41,848 bases of DNA from assembly GCF_001552155.1 (NCBI RefSeq), contig NZ_BCQQ01000055.1, positions 1 through 41,848 on the forward strand, in the 5' to 3' direction. The notes under the pieces are model-generated. The model had not been told where the DNA came from, did no database searches, and was given only the letters and a program-made list of their open reading frames with translations. Every line of letters starts with the position of its first letter. The stretch's first letter is position 1. A program made the position numbers and the translations under genes. The DNA comes from Actinomadura formosensis NBRC 14204. GTDB lineage: Bacteria > Actinomycetota > Actinomycetes > Streptosporangiales > Streptosporangiaceae. This document shows positions 30,791 to 39,715 of the stretch, in pieces.

Positions 30791-32656
30791 ATGACCACGA
30801 CCGAAGTACCGGGACTCACCGGCGCGGCGGCCGCCGCCGTCGAGGCGGCCCGCGACCACCTGCTCGGCATGCAGGCGCCCGAGGGCTGGTGGAAGGCCGA
30901 ACTGGAGACCAACGTCACGATGGACGCCGAGGACCTGCTGCTCCGCCAGTTCCTCGGCATCCGCTCCGCCGCCGACACCGCGGACGCGGCCCGCTGGATC
31001 CGCTCGCGGCAGCGCGCCGACGGGACGTGGGCGAACTTCCACGGCGGCCCCGCCGACCTGTCCACGACGATCGAGGCGTACGTCGCGCTCCGGCTCGCCG
31101 GGGACCCGGTGGACGCGGGCCACATGCGCAGGGCCGCCGGGTACGTGCGGGACGCGGGCGGCATCGAGGGCAGCCGGGTGTTCACCCGGGTCTGGCTGGC
31201 ACTGTTCGGCCAGTGGTCGTGGGACGACCTGCCGGTCATGCCGCCGGAGCTGATGTTCCTGCCGAGCCGGGTTCCGCTGAACGTGTACGACTGGGCGTGC
31301 TGGGCGCGGCAGACGATCGTCCCGCTGACCATCCTCGGGTCGCTGCGTCCCGTCCGGGCGCTGCCGTTCGACCTGGCGGAACTGCGCGGCGGCGGCGCCC
31401 CGGCGGCGGACGCGAAGGGCTGGGGGCGGGTGTTCAACGCGCTCGACCGCGTCCTGCACGTGTACGGCAAGCGCCCGGTGCGCCCGCTGCGCACCGCCGC
31501 GCTGCGCCGCGCCGCCGACTGGATCATCGCGCGGCAGGAGGCGGACGGCTGCTGGGGCGGCATCCAGCCGCCCTGGGTGTACTCGCTGATGGCGCTCAAC
31601 GTCCTCGGCTACGACCTTGACCACCCGGTCATCAAGCGCGGGCTGGCCGGGCTCGAACGGTTCACGATCCGGGACGAGAGGGGCCGCCGGCTGGAGGCGT
31701 GCCAGTCGCCGGTCTGGGACACCGTCCTCGCCATGATCGCGCTCGCCGACGCCGGGGCCGCCCCCGACCATCCCGCGCTGCTGCGGGCCGCGCGCTGGGT
31801 GGTGCGGGAGGAGGTGAGAGGGCTGGGGGACTGGTCGGTGCGGCGGCCGGACGTCCCGCCCGGCGGCTGGGCGTTCGAGTTCGACAACGACATCTATCCC
31901 GACACCGACGACACCGCCGAGGCGATCATGGCGCTGCGCCGGGTGGCCCTGCCGGAGGCGGCGGCGCCGATCGAGCGCGCCGTCCGCTGGCTGACCGGCA
32001 TGGCCTCGCGGGACGGCGGCTTTGCGGCCTTCGACGCCGACAACACCCGCGAACTGTGCACCAAGCTGCCGTTCTGCGACTTCGGCGCCGTCATCGACCC
32101 GCCGTCCGCCGACGTCACCGCCCATGTCGTCGAAGCGCTCGCCAAGGAGGGCCTCGCGGAGACGGCCGTCGTCAAACGCGCCGTCGTGTGGCTGCTGAAG
32201 GCGCAGGAGGCGGACGGCTCCTGGTTCGGCCGCTGGGGCGCCAACCACATCTACGGGACGGGCAGTGCCGTGCCCGCGCTCATCGCCGCCGGCGTCCGCC
32301 CCGGCAAGCCCGCGATCCGCCGCGCCGTGGCCTGGCTGGAGGAGCACCAGAACCCCGACGGCGGCTGGGGTGAGGACCTGCGCTCCTACGACGACCCGGC
32401 GTGGATCGGGCGGGGCGAGTCGACCGCGTCCCAGACGGCCTGGGCACTGCTGGCGCTGCTCGCCGCCGGTGAACGCTCCGGCGCGGTCGAGGCCGGCGTC
32501 CGGTGGCTGGTCCGCAGCCAGCGCCCGGACGGGACGTGGGACGAGGACCAGTTCACCGGCACCGGATTCCCCGGCGACTTCTACATCAACTACCACCTCT
32601 ACCGGCTGGTGTTCCCGATCAGCGCCCTGGGCCGCTACCTGCGGGGTGCCACGTGA
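30791..32656 (+). CDS. shc: Squalene-hopene cyclase
   Basis: 621 residues, usual length. Cyclises squalene to hopene/hopanol at the membrane face. The protonating motif is DTDD at 371-374, matching the DVDD of Alicyclobacillus SHC almost position for position. Several QW repeats are visible, e.g. RQEADGCWGG, AQEADGSWFGRWG, EHQNPDGGWGED and SQRPDGTWDEDQFTGTGFPG. No signal peptide; association is monotopic. The final 11 bases overlap the ispH-like stub. Confidence 0.95.
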   Translation: MTTTEVPGLTGAAAAAVEAARDHLLGMQAPEGWWKAELETNVTMDAEDLLLRQFLGIRSAADTADAARWIRSRQRADGTWANFHGGPADLSTTIEAYVALRLAGDPVDAGHMRRAAGYVRDAGGIEGSRVFTRVWLALFGQWSWDDLPVMPPELMFLPSRVPLNVYDWACWARQTIVPLTILGSLRPVRALPFDLAELRGGGAPAADAKGWGRVFNALDRVLHVYGKRPVRPLRTAALRRAADWIIARQEADGCWGGIQPPWVYSLMALNVLGYDLDHPVIKRGLAGLERFTIRDERGRRLEACQSPVWDTVLAMIALADAGAAPDHPALLRAARWVVREEVRGLGDWSVRRPDVPPGGWAFEFDNDIYPDTDDTAEAIMALRRVALPEAAAPIERAVRWLTGMASRDGGFAAFDADNTRELCTKLPFCDFGAVIDPPSADVTAHVVEALAKEGLAETAVVKRAVVWLLKAQEADGSWFGRWGANHIYGTGSAVPALIAAGVRPGKPAIRRAVAWLEEHQNPDGGWGEDLRSYDDPAWIGRGESTASQTAWALLALLAAGERSGAVEAGVRWLVRSQRPDGTWDEDQFTGTGFPGDFYINYHLYRLVFPISALGRYLRGAT

Positions 32657-32765
32657 CGCGGTCGTCGACGCCCTGCGCGGCCTCGGCCCGGTCGACATCA
32701 AGGAACACGCGGTCACGGTGGAGACGACCGAATTCACCCTGCCCAAGGAGGTTCGAACACCATGA
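32646..32765 (+). pseudogene. C-terminal stub of an IspH-like gene, coupled to hpnH
   Basis: A 39-codon frame from GTG 32646 reads DAVVDALRGLGPVDIKEHAV then TVETTEFTLPKEVRTP. The ending (E-x-x-x-FTLPKEVR) is like the C-terminus of 4-hydroxy-3-methylbut-2-enyl diphosphate reductase, a gene that can sit between shc and hpnH in actinomycetes; the catalytic Fe-S part is absent. It overlaps shc by 11 bases and hpnH by four (ATGA), and carries the hpnH ribosome site AAGGAGG. I infer a deletion that removed most of ispH. The family call is by tail pattern only. Confidence 0.5.
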
Positions 32766-33766
32766 GCATGCCGCTCCGCCAGAGCATCCGCATCGGCGCC
32801 CATATCCTCCGCAACAAGCTGCGCGGCAGGGAGAAGTTCCCGCTCATCGTGGAGCTGGAACCGCTGTTCGCGTGCAACCTGTCCTGCGCGGGCTGCGGGA
32901 AGATCCAGCATCCCGCCGACATCCTGAAGAAGCGGATGCCGGTCGAGCAGGCGGTCGCCGCCGTCGAGGAGTGCGGCGCCCCGATGGTGTCCATCGCGGG
33001 CGGTGAGCCGCTCATGCACCCGCAGATCCACGAGATCGTGGACGAACTCGTCAAGCGCAGGAAGTTCGTCTTCCTGTGCACGAACGCGCTGCTCATCCCC
33101 AAGAAGATCGACAAGTTCAGGCCGTCGCCGTACTTCGCGTGGACGGTCCACATCGACGGCCTGAAGGAACGCCACGACGCGTCCGTCTGCAAGGAAGGCG
33201 TCTTCGACGACGCCGTCGCCGCCATCAGGGAATGCCGGCGGCGCGGATTCCGCGTCACCACCAACACGACGTTCTTCAACACCGACACCCCGCAGACCGT
33301 CATCGACGTCATGAACTACCTCAACGACGATCTGCAGGTCGGCGAAATGATGATCTCGCCGGGGTACGCCTACGACAAGGCGCCCGACCAGGAGCACTTC
33401 CTCGGCGTCCAGGAGACCCGGGAGCTGTTCCGCAAGGCGTTCGCGGACGGGAACCGCAAACGCTGGCGGCTCAACCACTCCCCGCTGTTCCTGGACTTCC
33501 TGGAGGGCAAGGCCGACTTCCCGTGCACGGCCTGGGCGATCCCGTCCTACTCCCTCTTCGGCTGGCAGCGTCCCTGCTACCTGATGTCGGACGGCTACGC
33601 GCGGACCTACGGGGAACTCCTGGACGAGACCGACTGGGACTCCTACGGCCGTGGCCGCGACCCGCGCTGCGCCAACTGCATGGCCCACTGCGGCTACGAG
33701 CCGACGGCGGTCATGGCCACCGTCGGCTCGCTGAAGGAATCCATCAGGGCCGTCCGCTCCGCCTGA
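32762..33766 (+). CDS. hpnH: Adenosyl-hopene transferase HpnH (radical SAM)
   Basis: 334 residues. Joins the 5'-deoxyadenosyl group of SAM to hopene, the first step of extended hopanoid side chains. The cluster motif is C38-x3-C42-x2-C45 (ACNLSCAGCGKI), with SIAGGEPLMHP downstream as the GGE motif. The C-terminal domain has RDPRCANCMAHCGYEPTAVMAT, typical of HpnH. Translation couples to the stub. HpnG, which would remove adenine, is not in the window, so later side-chain steps must be encoded elsewhere. Confidence 0.95.
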   Translation: MSMPLRQSIRIGAHILRNKLRGREKFPLIVELEPLFACNLSCAGCGKIQHPADILKKRMPVEQAVAAVEECGAPMVSIAGGEPLMHPQIHEIVDELVKRRKFVFLCTNALLIPKKIDKFRPSPYFAWTVHIDGLKERHDASVCKEGVFDDAVAAIRECRRRGFRVTTNTTFFNTDTPQTVIDVMNYLNDDLQVGEMMISPGYAYDKAPDQEHFLGVQETRELFRKAFADGNRKRWRLNHSPLFLDFLEGKADFPCTAWAIPSYSLFGWQRPCYLMSDGYARTYGELLDETDWDSYGRGRDPRCANCMAHCGYEPTAVMATVGSLKESIRAVRSA

Positions 33767-33868
33767 CCGAACCTCCCGCGTTAAGAGCCGGCCAATATCG
33801 TTCGCGGGGTCCCCAAGAACCGGTCAACGCAGCTGGGATCGGCCGGCACGAGCCTGTCCCATGGGACT

Positions 33869-35797
33869 GTGCCCCATCGCCTGGCGACACCGAAACGCCT
33901 CCTCCTGGGACGTCCGCTGCGCAGCGAGCGGATGGGGGAGACCCTGCTGCCGAAGAAGCTGGCGCTTCCGGTGTTCTGCAGCGACCTGCTCTCGTCCAAC
34001 GCGTACGCGACCGAGGAGATCCTGCTCGGGCTGAGCCTGGGCGGGCTCGCGCTGATCCACCTGGCCCCCTGGGTGGCGCTGGCGGTGATCGTCCTGCTGG
34101 TGGTCGTCATCCTGTCCTACCGGCAGACCTGCCACGCCTACCCGAGCGGCGGCGGCGCCTACACGGTGAGCCGCGCCAACCTCGGGGTGAACGCCTCGCT
34201 CACCGCCGCGAGCGCGCTGCTGGTCGACTACGTCCTCACCGTCGCGGTCTCGGTGGCGGCCGGCGTCGCCAACGTCATCTCGGCGATGCCGGCGCTCGGC
34301 CCCTACGCCGTGCAGATCTCCCTCGCCGGGGTGGCGCTGCTGGCGCTGCTGAACCTGCGCGGGATCAAGCAGTCCGGGACGATCTTCGCGATCCCCACCT
34401 ACGGTTTCGCGGTCGTGGTCTTCATCGTGATCATCTGGGGCGCGCTGAGCCTGGCCACCGGCGGCACGCCCCGGGCCGAATCGGCCCACTTCGGCATCGC
34501 CGCGACCCACGGCACGACCGGCCTGCTGGGCGCCGCCCTGATACTGCGGGCCTTCTCGCAGGGCTGCACCGCCCTGACCGGCGTGGAGGCGGTCAGCAAC
34601 GGCGTCCCGAGCTTCAAACCGCCGAAGTCCCGCAACGCCGCCGCCACCCTGACGATCATGGGTGCGCTGACCGTCACGATGTTCGCCGGCATCACCGTGC
34701 TCGCCATCGAATCCCGCGTGCGGGTCGGCGCGCGGCTGACCGGCACACCCCCCGGATACCAGCAGAAGACGGTCATCACCCAGGTCGCGGCGGCGGTCAC
34801 CGGCAGCGGCTCGTTCCTGTTCTACCTGGTGGCCGGGTTCACCGCGGCGATCCTCGTGCTGGCGGCGAACACGGCCTACAACGGCTTCCCCATCCTCGCG
34901 TCCATCCTCGGCCAGGACGGCTACCTGCCGCGGCAGTTCGCCCGCCGCGGCGACCGGCTGGTCTTCAGCAACGGCATCATCATCCTGGCGCTCCTCGCGG
35001 GAATCCTGATCTGGGTGTTCAGTGCCAGCACGACGAGGCTGATCCAGCTCTACATCATCGGCGTCTTCGTCTCGTTCACGCTCAGCCAGACGGGGATGAT
35101 CCGGCACTGGAACCGCGAACTGCGCACGGCACCGCCCGAGGACAGGCGCCGCATCCACCGGGCCCGGGCGATCAACGCGGTCGGCGCCGCCGCCACCGGC
35201 CTGGTGCTGATCATCGTCCTGGTCACCAAGTTCCGGCACGGCGCGTGGATCGTGGTGATCGCGATGCCGCTGATCTTCCTGATGATGAAGGGCATCCACC
35301 GCCACTACGGCCGGATAACCGCCGAACTCCAGCCCACCGGCGACGCCATGGCCCTCCCCAGCAGGGTCCACGCCGTCGTCCTGGTGTCCAGACTCCAGAC
35401 CCCCGCACTCCGGGCCCTGGCCTACGCCCGCGCCACACGCCCGAGCACCCTGACGGCGGTGACGGTCCGCACCTCCGCCGGGGAGACCGAGGCCCTGGAA
35501 CGAGAATGGGCGGAGCGCGAGATCCCGGTGACACTCACCGTGCTCGACTCCCCCTACCGCGACATAACGGGCCCGGTCCTGTCCTATGTGGCGGGAATCC
35601 GCCGCAAAAGCCCCCGCGACCTGGTGGCGGTGTTCATCCCCGAATACGTGGTGGGCCACTGGTGGGAACAGCTGCTCCACAACCAGAGCGCACTGCGCCT
35701 GGAGGCAAGGCTCCTTTTCCGTCCGGGGATAATGGTGATCACCGTCCCCTGGCAGGGCTCCGCGGTAGCCGCCGCTCCCCGGCCCCCGAGCCGTTGA
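33869..35797 (+). CDS. KimA-like APC-superfamily permease (probable K+ uptake)
   Basis: 642 residues: about 12 membrane segments and a cytoplasmic C-terminal domain of about 160 residues. The start LLLGRPLRSERMGETLLPKK...FCSDLLSSNAYATEEILL follows Bacillus KimA (YdaO), a c-di-AMP-controlled potassium importer. YPSGGGAYTVSRANLG is the early APC helix motif. The C-terminal part (ALPSRVHAVVLVSRLQTPALRALAYA) resembles a universal-stress/KimA regulatory domain. GTG 33869 is in frame; no ydaO riboswitch was evident in the 100-base leader. Potassium is inferred; amino-acid transport is the alternative. Confidence 0.85.
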   Translation: MPHRLATPKRLLLGRPLRSERMGETLLPKKLALPVFCSDLLSSNAYATEEILLGLSLGGLALIHLAPWVALAVIVLLVVVILSYRQTCHAYPSGGGAYTVSRANLGVNASLTAASALLVDYVLTVAVSVAAGVANVISAMPALGPYAVQISLAGVALLALLNLRGIKQSGTIFAIPTYGFAVVVFIVIIWGALSLATGGTPRAESAHFGIAATHGTTGLLGAALILRAFSQGCTALTGVEAVSNGVPSFKPPKSRNAAATLTIMGALTVTMFAGITVLAIESRVRVGARLTGTPPGYQQKTVITQVAAAVTGSGSFLFYLVAGFTAAILVLAANTAYNGFPILASILGQDGYLPRQFARRGDRLVFSNGIIILALLAGILIWVFSASTTRLIQLYIIGVFVSFTLSQTGMIRHWNRELRTAPPEDRRRIHRARAINAVGAAATGLVLIIVLVTKFRHGAWIVVIAMPLIFLMMKGIHRHYGRITAELQPTGDAMALPSRVHAVVLVSRLQTPALRALAYARATRPSTLTAVTVRTSAGETEALEREWAEREIPVTLTVLDSPYRDITGPVLSYVAGIRRKSPRDLVAVFIPEYVVGHWWEQLLHNQSALRLEARLLFRPGIMVITVPWQGSAVAAAPRPPSR

Positions 35798-35833
35798 CGG
35801 CACCGTAAGCGGTCTCGCGGCCCGGGGCCGTCG

Positions 35834-36235
35834 TCAGAGATCAGGCTGGCCCGGGTCCCCGGCCTGAATGGGCCGGAAACCAGAGCACAGGATGCGCATC
35901 CATACGATCCGCTCGTCGGCGACGCTGTAGTAGGCCTGCTGTTCGACCAGATAACGGGCGGATCCGGTACGGACCTGCAAGCGGTAGGCGAGGTGTTCGC
36001 GGTCGCCCATGCGGGCGGTGGCGACGTGCAGGAGACGTTCGATCTCGTCGTCCCGTTCGAACCAGTGTCCGAGAATGATCCGGTCGACGACCTCGCCGGG
36101 GCTGTCGGCGTCCCAGTGGGTTCCGGGGGTGAGGGCCTTGAAGTCGACCCGGTCGGCGAGCAGGGCGCGCAGGGTGGCGCGGTCCTTGGCGGCAAGGGCC
36201 TGAGCGAACTTCTCGCCGAGTGCGTGTCCCGTCAC
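35834..36235 (-). CDS. NTF2-like/SnoaL-fold protein
   Basis: 133 residues. FAQALAAKDRATLRALLADRVDFKALTPG is the classic opening of the NTF2-like fold, followed by a helical HWFERDDEIERLLHV and strands ending YYSVADERIVWMRILCSG. Such proteins bind or turn over small ligands, or dimerise as accessory domains. GTG 36235 overlaps the rhodanese TGA (GTGA), so the two are coupled; longer starts would invade the rhodanese gene. It converges with the KimA-like gene; a tight CGGCCC-G-GGGCCG dyad (35818-35830) between them may help termination. Confidence 0.8.
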   Translation of the reverse strand: MTGHALGEKFAQALAAKDRATLRALLADRVDFKALTPGTHWDADSPGEVVDRIILGHWFERDDEIERLLHVATARMGDREHLAYRLQVRTGSARYLVEQQAYYSVADERIVWMRILCSGFRPIQAGDPGQPDL

Positions 36236-36633
36236 CGAGGGTCGTCCTCCGCCTGGAAGGTCACGGGAAGGCCGCGCTCCTTCCATGCCTTGATGCCCCC
36301 ATCGAGGTGGGCGACGTCGGTGTAGCCGAGTTCCTGCAGCGCAAGGGCGGCGAGCGCTGAACGGCCGCCCGATGCGCAGTACAGGACGGTCGTGACGGCG
36401 GGAGCGAACTCGGGCCGATGGTAGGGACTGGCCGGATCGGCCCAGAACTCGAGCATCCCCCGCGGAGCGAGCACGGCACCCGGAATGCCGCCGTCGCGGG
36501 TGACCTCGCCGGGTTCACGCAGATCGATCATGGTCACGGTGCCGGACTCCAGGGCCGCGGTCACCTCCGCGGCCGACAGGTTCCGAACCTGCGTGCGAGC
36601 GTGGGCGATCATATCGGTGACGGAGGTTGCCAT
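36232..36633 (-). CDS. Single-domain rhodanese sulfurtransferase
   Basis: 133 residues. VTAALESGTVTMIDLREPGEVTRDGGIPGA is the rhodanese N-terminal half; the active loop LYCASGGRS carries the persulfide-forming Cys, and the end TDVAHLDGGIKAWKERGLPV is diagnostic. Transfers sulfane sulfur; the acceptor is unknown. ATG 36633 was taken as it begins just before the domain and follows GGAAAGGA. First gene of a coupled pair with the NTF2-like gene, divergent from the LuxR-type regulator by 97 bases. Confidence 0.9.
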   Translation of the reverse strand: MATSVTDMIAHARTQVRNLSAAEVTAALESGTVTMIDLREPGEVTRDGGIPGAVLAPRGMLEFWADPASPYHRPEFAPAVTTVLYCASGGRSALAALALQELGYTDVAHLDGGIKAWKERGLPVTFQAEDDPR

Positions 36634-36730
36634 CGTCGGTCCTTTCCTCGGGTTCCCGACCATCACACTTCCTTCTCGAAGCGAGCGCATCCGTGCTCAG
36701 TACGGAATCTTTCTGGGGGACGATCGCGTC

Positions 36731-39214
36731 ATGGAAGACGCCGCGATGCCGGGGCCGTTGCGGGACGCCGGAGTCACCAGGCGGGAGGCGGAGGTCTTCT
36801 GGCTGGTCAGCGAGCGGCTGACGAACCGGGAGATCGCCGACCGGCTCGGGCTGTCGGAGCGGACCGTGGAGAGCCACGTGTCGTCCCTGCTGCGCAAGCT
36901 CGGCCACGCGGCCAGGCGGGACCTGGTCGAGGACGCGGCACGGTTCCGGCGCCGGGTGCACACCCTGCCCAGGCCGCTGTCGTCGTTCGTCGGCAGGGAG
37001 CGTGAGCTCCGCGACCTCGCCGGGCTGGTCGCCGGTGACCGCATGGTGACCGTGACCGGGCCCGCGGGCATCGGGAAGACACGCCTCGCCCTGCGCCTGG
37101 CCCACGAGGCCGCCGGGCTGCCTCCCGCGGTCCTGGTCGATCTGGCCTCGGTCCCGCCGGGCGGGCAGGTCGACCGGGCGTTCGCCGACGCCCTCGGCGC
37201 GGGCGGCGACGGCAGGACCCTCGGCCGGCAGATCATCACCGCGATCCGGGCACGCCCGCACTGGCTGCTGGTCGACAACTGCGAACATGTCGCCGACGCC
37301 GTCGCGGCCCTGCTGGCCGATCTGCTGGCGGCGACCGACGGCGTGCGGGTGCTGGCGACCAGCCATGGTCCGCTGGGCGTGAGCGGCGAGGCCGTCTACC
37401 GGCTTGCGCCGCTGCCGGTTCCGGGCGAGACCGCCGATTCCGCCGAGATCCTGGGCTGCGCCGCCGTCCGGCTGTTCACCGACCGCGCCGCCGCCGTCGC
37501 ACCCGGCCGCACCACCACGCCGGCGGACGCGGCCGTGCTCGCGATGATCTGCCGGCGCCTGGACGGGCTGCCGCTGGCCATCGAACTCGCCGCCGCCCGC
37601 ACCCGGTTCGCCTCACCCGCCGAACTGCTACGCCTCCTCGACGACCGCTTCGCGCTGCTGACCGGCGGGCCGCGTCCCAACCGCCACCGCACCCTGGAGG
37701 AGGCCCTGCGGTGGAGCTACGACCTCCTGGACGACGACGAACGTCTCCTGCTCGACCGCTGCTCGGTGTTCCCCGGCGAGTTCGACTACGACACCGCGGT
37801 GAAGGTGCTGGCCGCCCCTCCGCTCGGCGGCGCCGGCCTCACCCGGGTCTTCCCGCGCCTGCTGGACCGCTCGATGATCTCCATCCGCCGGCACGGCGGG
37901 ACCACGCGGTACCGCCTGCTCGACAGCGTCCGCCAGTTCGCCCGCCACAGGCTGGCCGAACGGCGGGAGCACGAGCAGATCCTCGACCGGCACACCCGCC
38001 ACCATCTGACGCACGCCGTGTCGATCGTCCCCGCGCTGCGGGGAGGGAACCAGGCGGCGGCCCTGCGCTGGTTCACCGACCGCTGGACCGATCTGAGGGC
38101 CGCCGTAGGACGCGCCCTCGACTCCGACGACACCACCGCGGCCTGGGCCTTCATCGCCGGAGTCGGCACCGGATGGGAGACGCTCGGGGCACGCGGCGAA
38201 CTGTTCACCTGGCTGGACACGCTGCTGGACCGCCCGCTCCCGGAGGGCCCGGCGGGCGTCCGCGCCGCGGTCACCTCCTGCTTTCTGCTCTGCTACCAGG
38301 ACACCGACAAAGCGCTGGAGCTGGCCGGCCGGGCGGCGGAGCGCGCGGCGACCGAGGAGGAACACGCGTTGGCCGCCTTGGCGACGGGCTGCGCGGCCAC
38401 CCACCGGCGCGATCACGCCGAAGCGGCCCGGGCCCTCGACGGCGCCGCCGCGGTCTTCGCGCGGCTGGGCGATGACTGGCATCACGCACTGGCGCTGTCC
38501 CTGCGCGGCATCATGACGGCCGGCACCGCGACCGCGGTGGACCGGCAGCGCGCCGCGGCGGCCCTGTTCGGACGGCTGGGCGACCACGTGAAACGCGCCA
38601 ACTGCCTCAACCATCTCGCGGGCCGGCTGATCCGCGACGAGGTCCGCCTGGCAGAGGCCGAGGCATGCCTGGACGAGGCGCTCGACCTCGCCCTGCGCAC
38701 CGGAAACGACCACGAACGCCTCCACGCCCAACTCCACCGCGCCGGCCTGGCCCGGCACCGGAACGACCAGGAGGCGGCAACGGCGCTTCTCACCGACCTC
38801 CTCCCGGAGTTCCGCCGCATCGGAGATCTCCGCTGCGCGGCCCACTGCCTTCTGGGGCTCGGCCGCGCGGCCTCCTCGCACGGCCGCCACCGGCACGCGC
38901 GACGCCATTTCCTTGAGGGCGCGAGCATCGCGATCGCCATCAAGGACCACCACCTCATCGTCACCGGCCTGCGGCTGCTCGCCGAGACCGAGCACGCCGC
39001 CGGATCCGCGGCCCGGTCCGCCGAGTTGCTGGGCGCCGCGACGCCCGACGGCCGCGGCGGTCCGGGTGACAGCCGGCTGGGACTCGCGCTCCGCTCCCGG
39101 CTCGGCGAGGCGGCCTTCGCCGCCGCGCTCGCGGCCGGCCGCCGGACGGCGCCCGCCACCCTGCTCGAAACCCTCATGTCCGCGGGGCCCCCGGAGCACC
39201 GGCCGGACCAGTGA
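36731..39214 (+). CDS. HTH-first LuxR-type regulator with ATPase and TPR-like regions
   Basis: 827 residues. A LuxR HTH is at the N-terminus (about 14-68: VTRREAEVFWLVSERLTNRE, IADRLGLSERTVESHVSSLL), followed by an NB-ARC-like ATPase with FVGRERELRDLAG, Walker A GPAGIGKT (about 109-116), Walker B WLLVDNCEH (about 178-186) and the GLPLAIELAAAR motif, then a long helical TPR-like C-terminus (about 440-800). Classical LAL regulators carry the HTH at the C-terminus, but this HTH-first layout also occurs in actinomycetes. ATG 36731 has only a distant GGGGG; no better in-frame start was found. It may control the divergent rhodanese pair. Confidence 0.88.
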   Translation: MEDAAMPGPLRDAGVTRREAEVFWLVSERLTNREIADRLGLSERTVESHVSSLLRKLGHAARRDLVEDAARFRRRVHTLPRPLSSFVGRERELRDLAGLVAGDRMVTVTGPAGIGKTRLALRLAHEAAGLPPAVLVDLASVPPGGQVDRAFADALGAGGDGRTLGRQIITAIRARPHWLLVDNCEHVADAVAALLADLLAATDGVRVLATSHGPLGVSGEAVYRLAPLPVPGETADSAEILGCAAVRLFTDRAAAVAPGRTTTPADAAVLAMICRRLDGLPLAIELAAARTRFASPAELLRLLDDRFALLTGGPRPNRHRTLEEALRWSYDLLDDDERLLLDRCSVFPGEFDYDTAVKVLAAPPLGGAGLTRVFPRLLDRSMISIRRHGGTTRYRLLDSVRQFARHRLAERREHEQILDRHTRHHLTHAVSIVPALRGGNQAAALRWFTDRWTDLRAAVGRALDSDDTTAAWAFIAGVGTGWETLGARGELFTWLDTLLDRPLPEGPAGVRAAVTSCFLLCYQDTDKALELAGRAAERAATEEEHALAALATGCAATHRRDHAEAARALDGAAAVFARLGDDWHHALALSLRGIMTAGTATAVDRQRAAAALFGRLGDHVKRANCLNHLAGRLIRDEVRLAEAEACLDEALDLALRTGNDHERLHAQLHRAGLARHRNDQEAATALLTDLLPEFRRIGDLRCAAHCLLGLGRAASSHGRHRHARRHFLEGASIAIAIKDHHLIVTGLRLLAETEHAAGSAARSAELLGAATPDGRGGPGDSRLGLALRSRLGEAAFAAALAAGRRTAPATLLETLMSAGPPEHRPDQ

Positions 39215-39274
39215 TCTTGCGCGCGAATCCCGTTCCTCACGGCAGGGGCGGCGCGTCCTCGGCCGCGGTCCCGC

Positions 39275-39715
39275 TCAGCGGGCCGGCCGCGTTCGCATCC
39301 GGCGTGTTTCGAGCGCCAGAAAGCCCCCGAGCACGACGATGACGGCGAACTCCAGGCCGAGCGTGAGCACGATGACCGTGCGGTAGCCGTATTCGTGGAA
39401 GCCGAACAGCGTGCCGGCCTCGCTGATCAGCAGGCCGATGATCGTGCCGAGCGCGAACAGGATCGCTCCGAGTGCCACGAACGCGTGCGGCGTCCGGCCG
39501 GCGACCGTTATGGACCCGACCAGGGGAAGGGACTCCAGCGGGATCGCCAGCAGGAGTCCCAGCAGCACCGCGCCGGCGAAGTTCACCAGGAACAGCGGAC
39601 CGATGATGGGGATGACGCTGTAGTGGTCGGCGAAGTACACGTACAGATGGACCGCGCCGATGCCGAACAGCAGGAGCACGCCCACGTGGCGCAACGTGTC
39701 ACGCACGGCGATCAC
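39275..39715 (-). CDS. Four-helix membrane protein of the lipoprotein operon
   Basis: 146 residues with four hydrophobic segments (about 11-30, 37-57, 77-98, 112-134) and a basic C-terminus. HLYVYFADHYSVIPIIGPLFLVN is the most distinctive part; no named family was recognised. The GTG at 39715 (or 39706) lies inside the end of the preceding lipoprotein gene, a 17-base overlap, so it is probably translationally coupled and may be a membrane partner of the lipoproteins. Confidence 0.7.
   Translation of the reverse strand: MIAVRDTLRHVGVLLLFGIGAVHLYVYFADHYSVIPIIGPLFLVNFAGAVLLGLLLAIPLESLPLVGSITVAGRTPHAFVALGAILFALGTIIGLLISEAGTLFGFHEYGYRTVIVLTLGLEFAVIVVLGGFLALETRRMRTRPAR

Noticed and set aside
32740..32761. 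tRNA-like GGTTCGAA sequence before hpnH
   Set aside because: It is part of the AAGGAGG ribosome-site region; no cloverleaf arms surround it.
29849..33688. 1279-codon minus-strand frame opposite the hopanoid genes
   Set aside because: Antisense of strongly supported hpn and shc genes; no ribosome site and no domain pattern.
33767..33868. Possible ydaO-type c-di-AMP riboswitch before the KimA-like gene
   Set aside because: The leader is only about 100 bases and I could not find the conserved riboswitch segments or pseudoknot partners.
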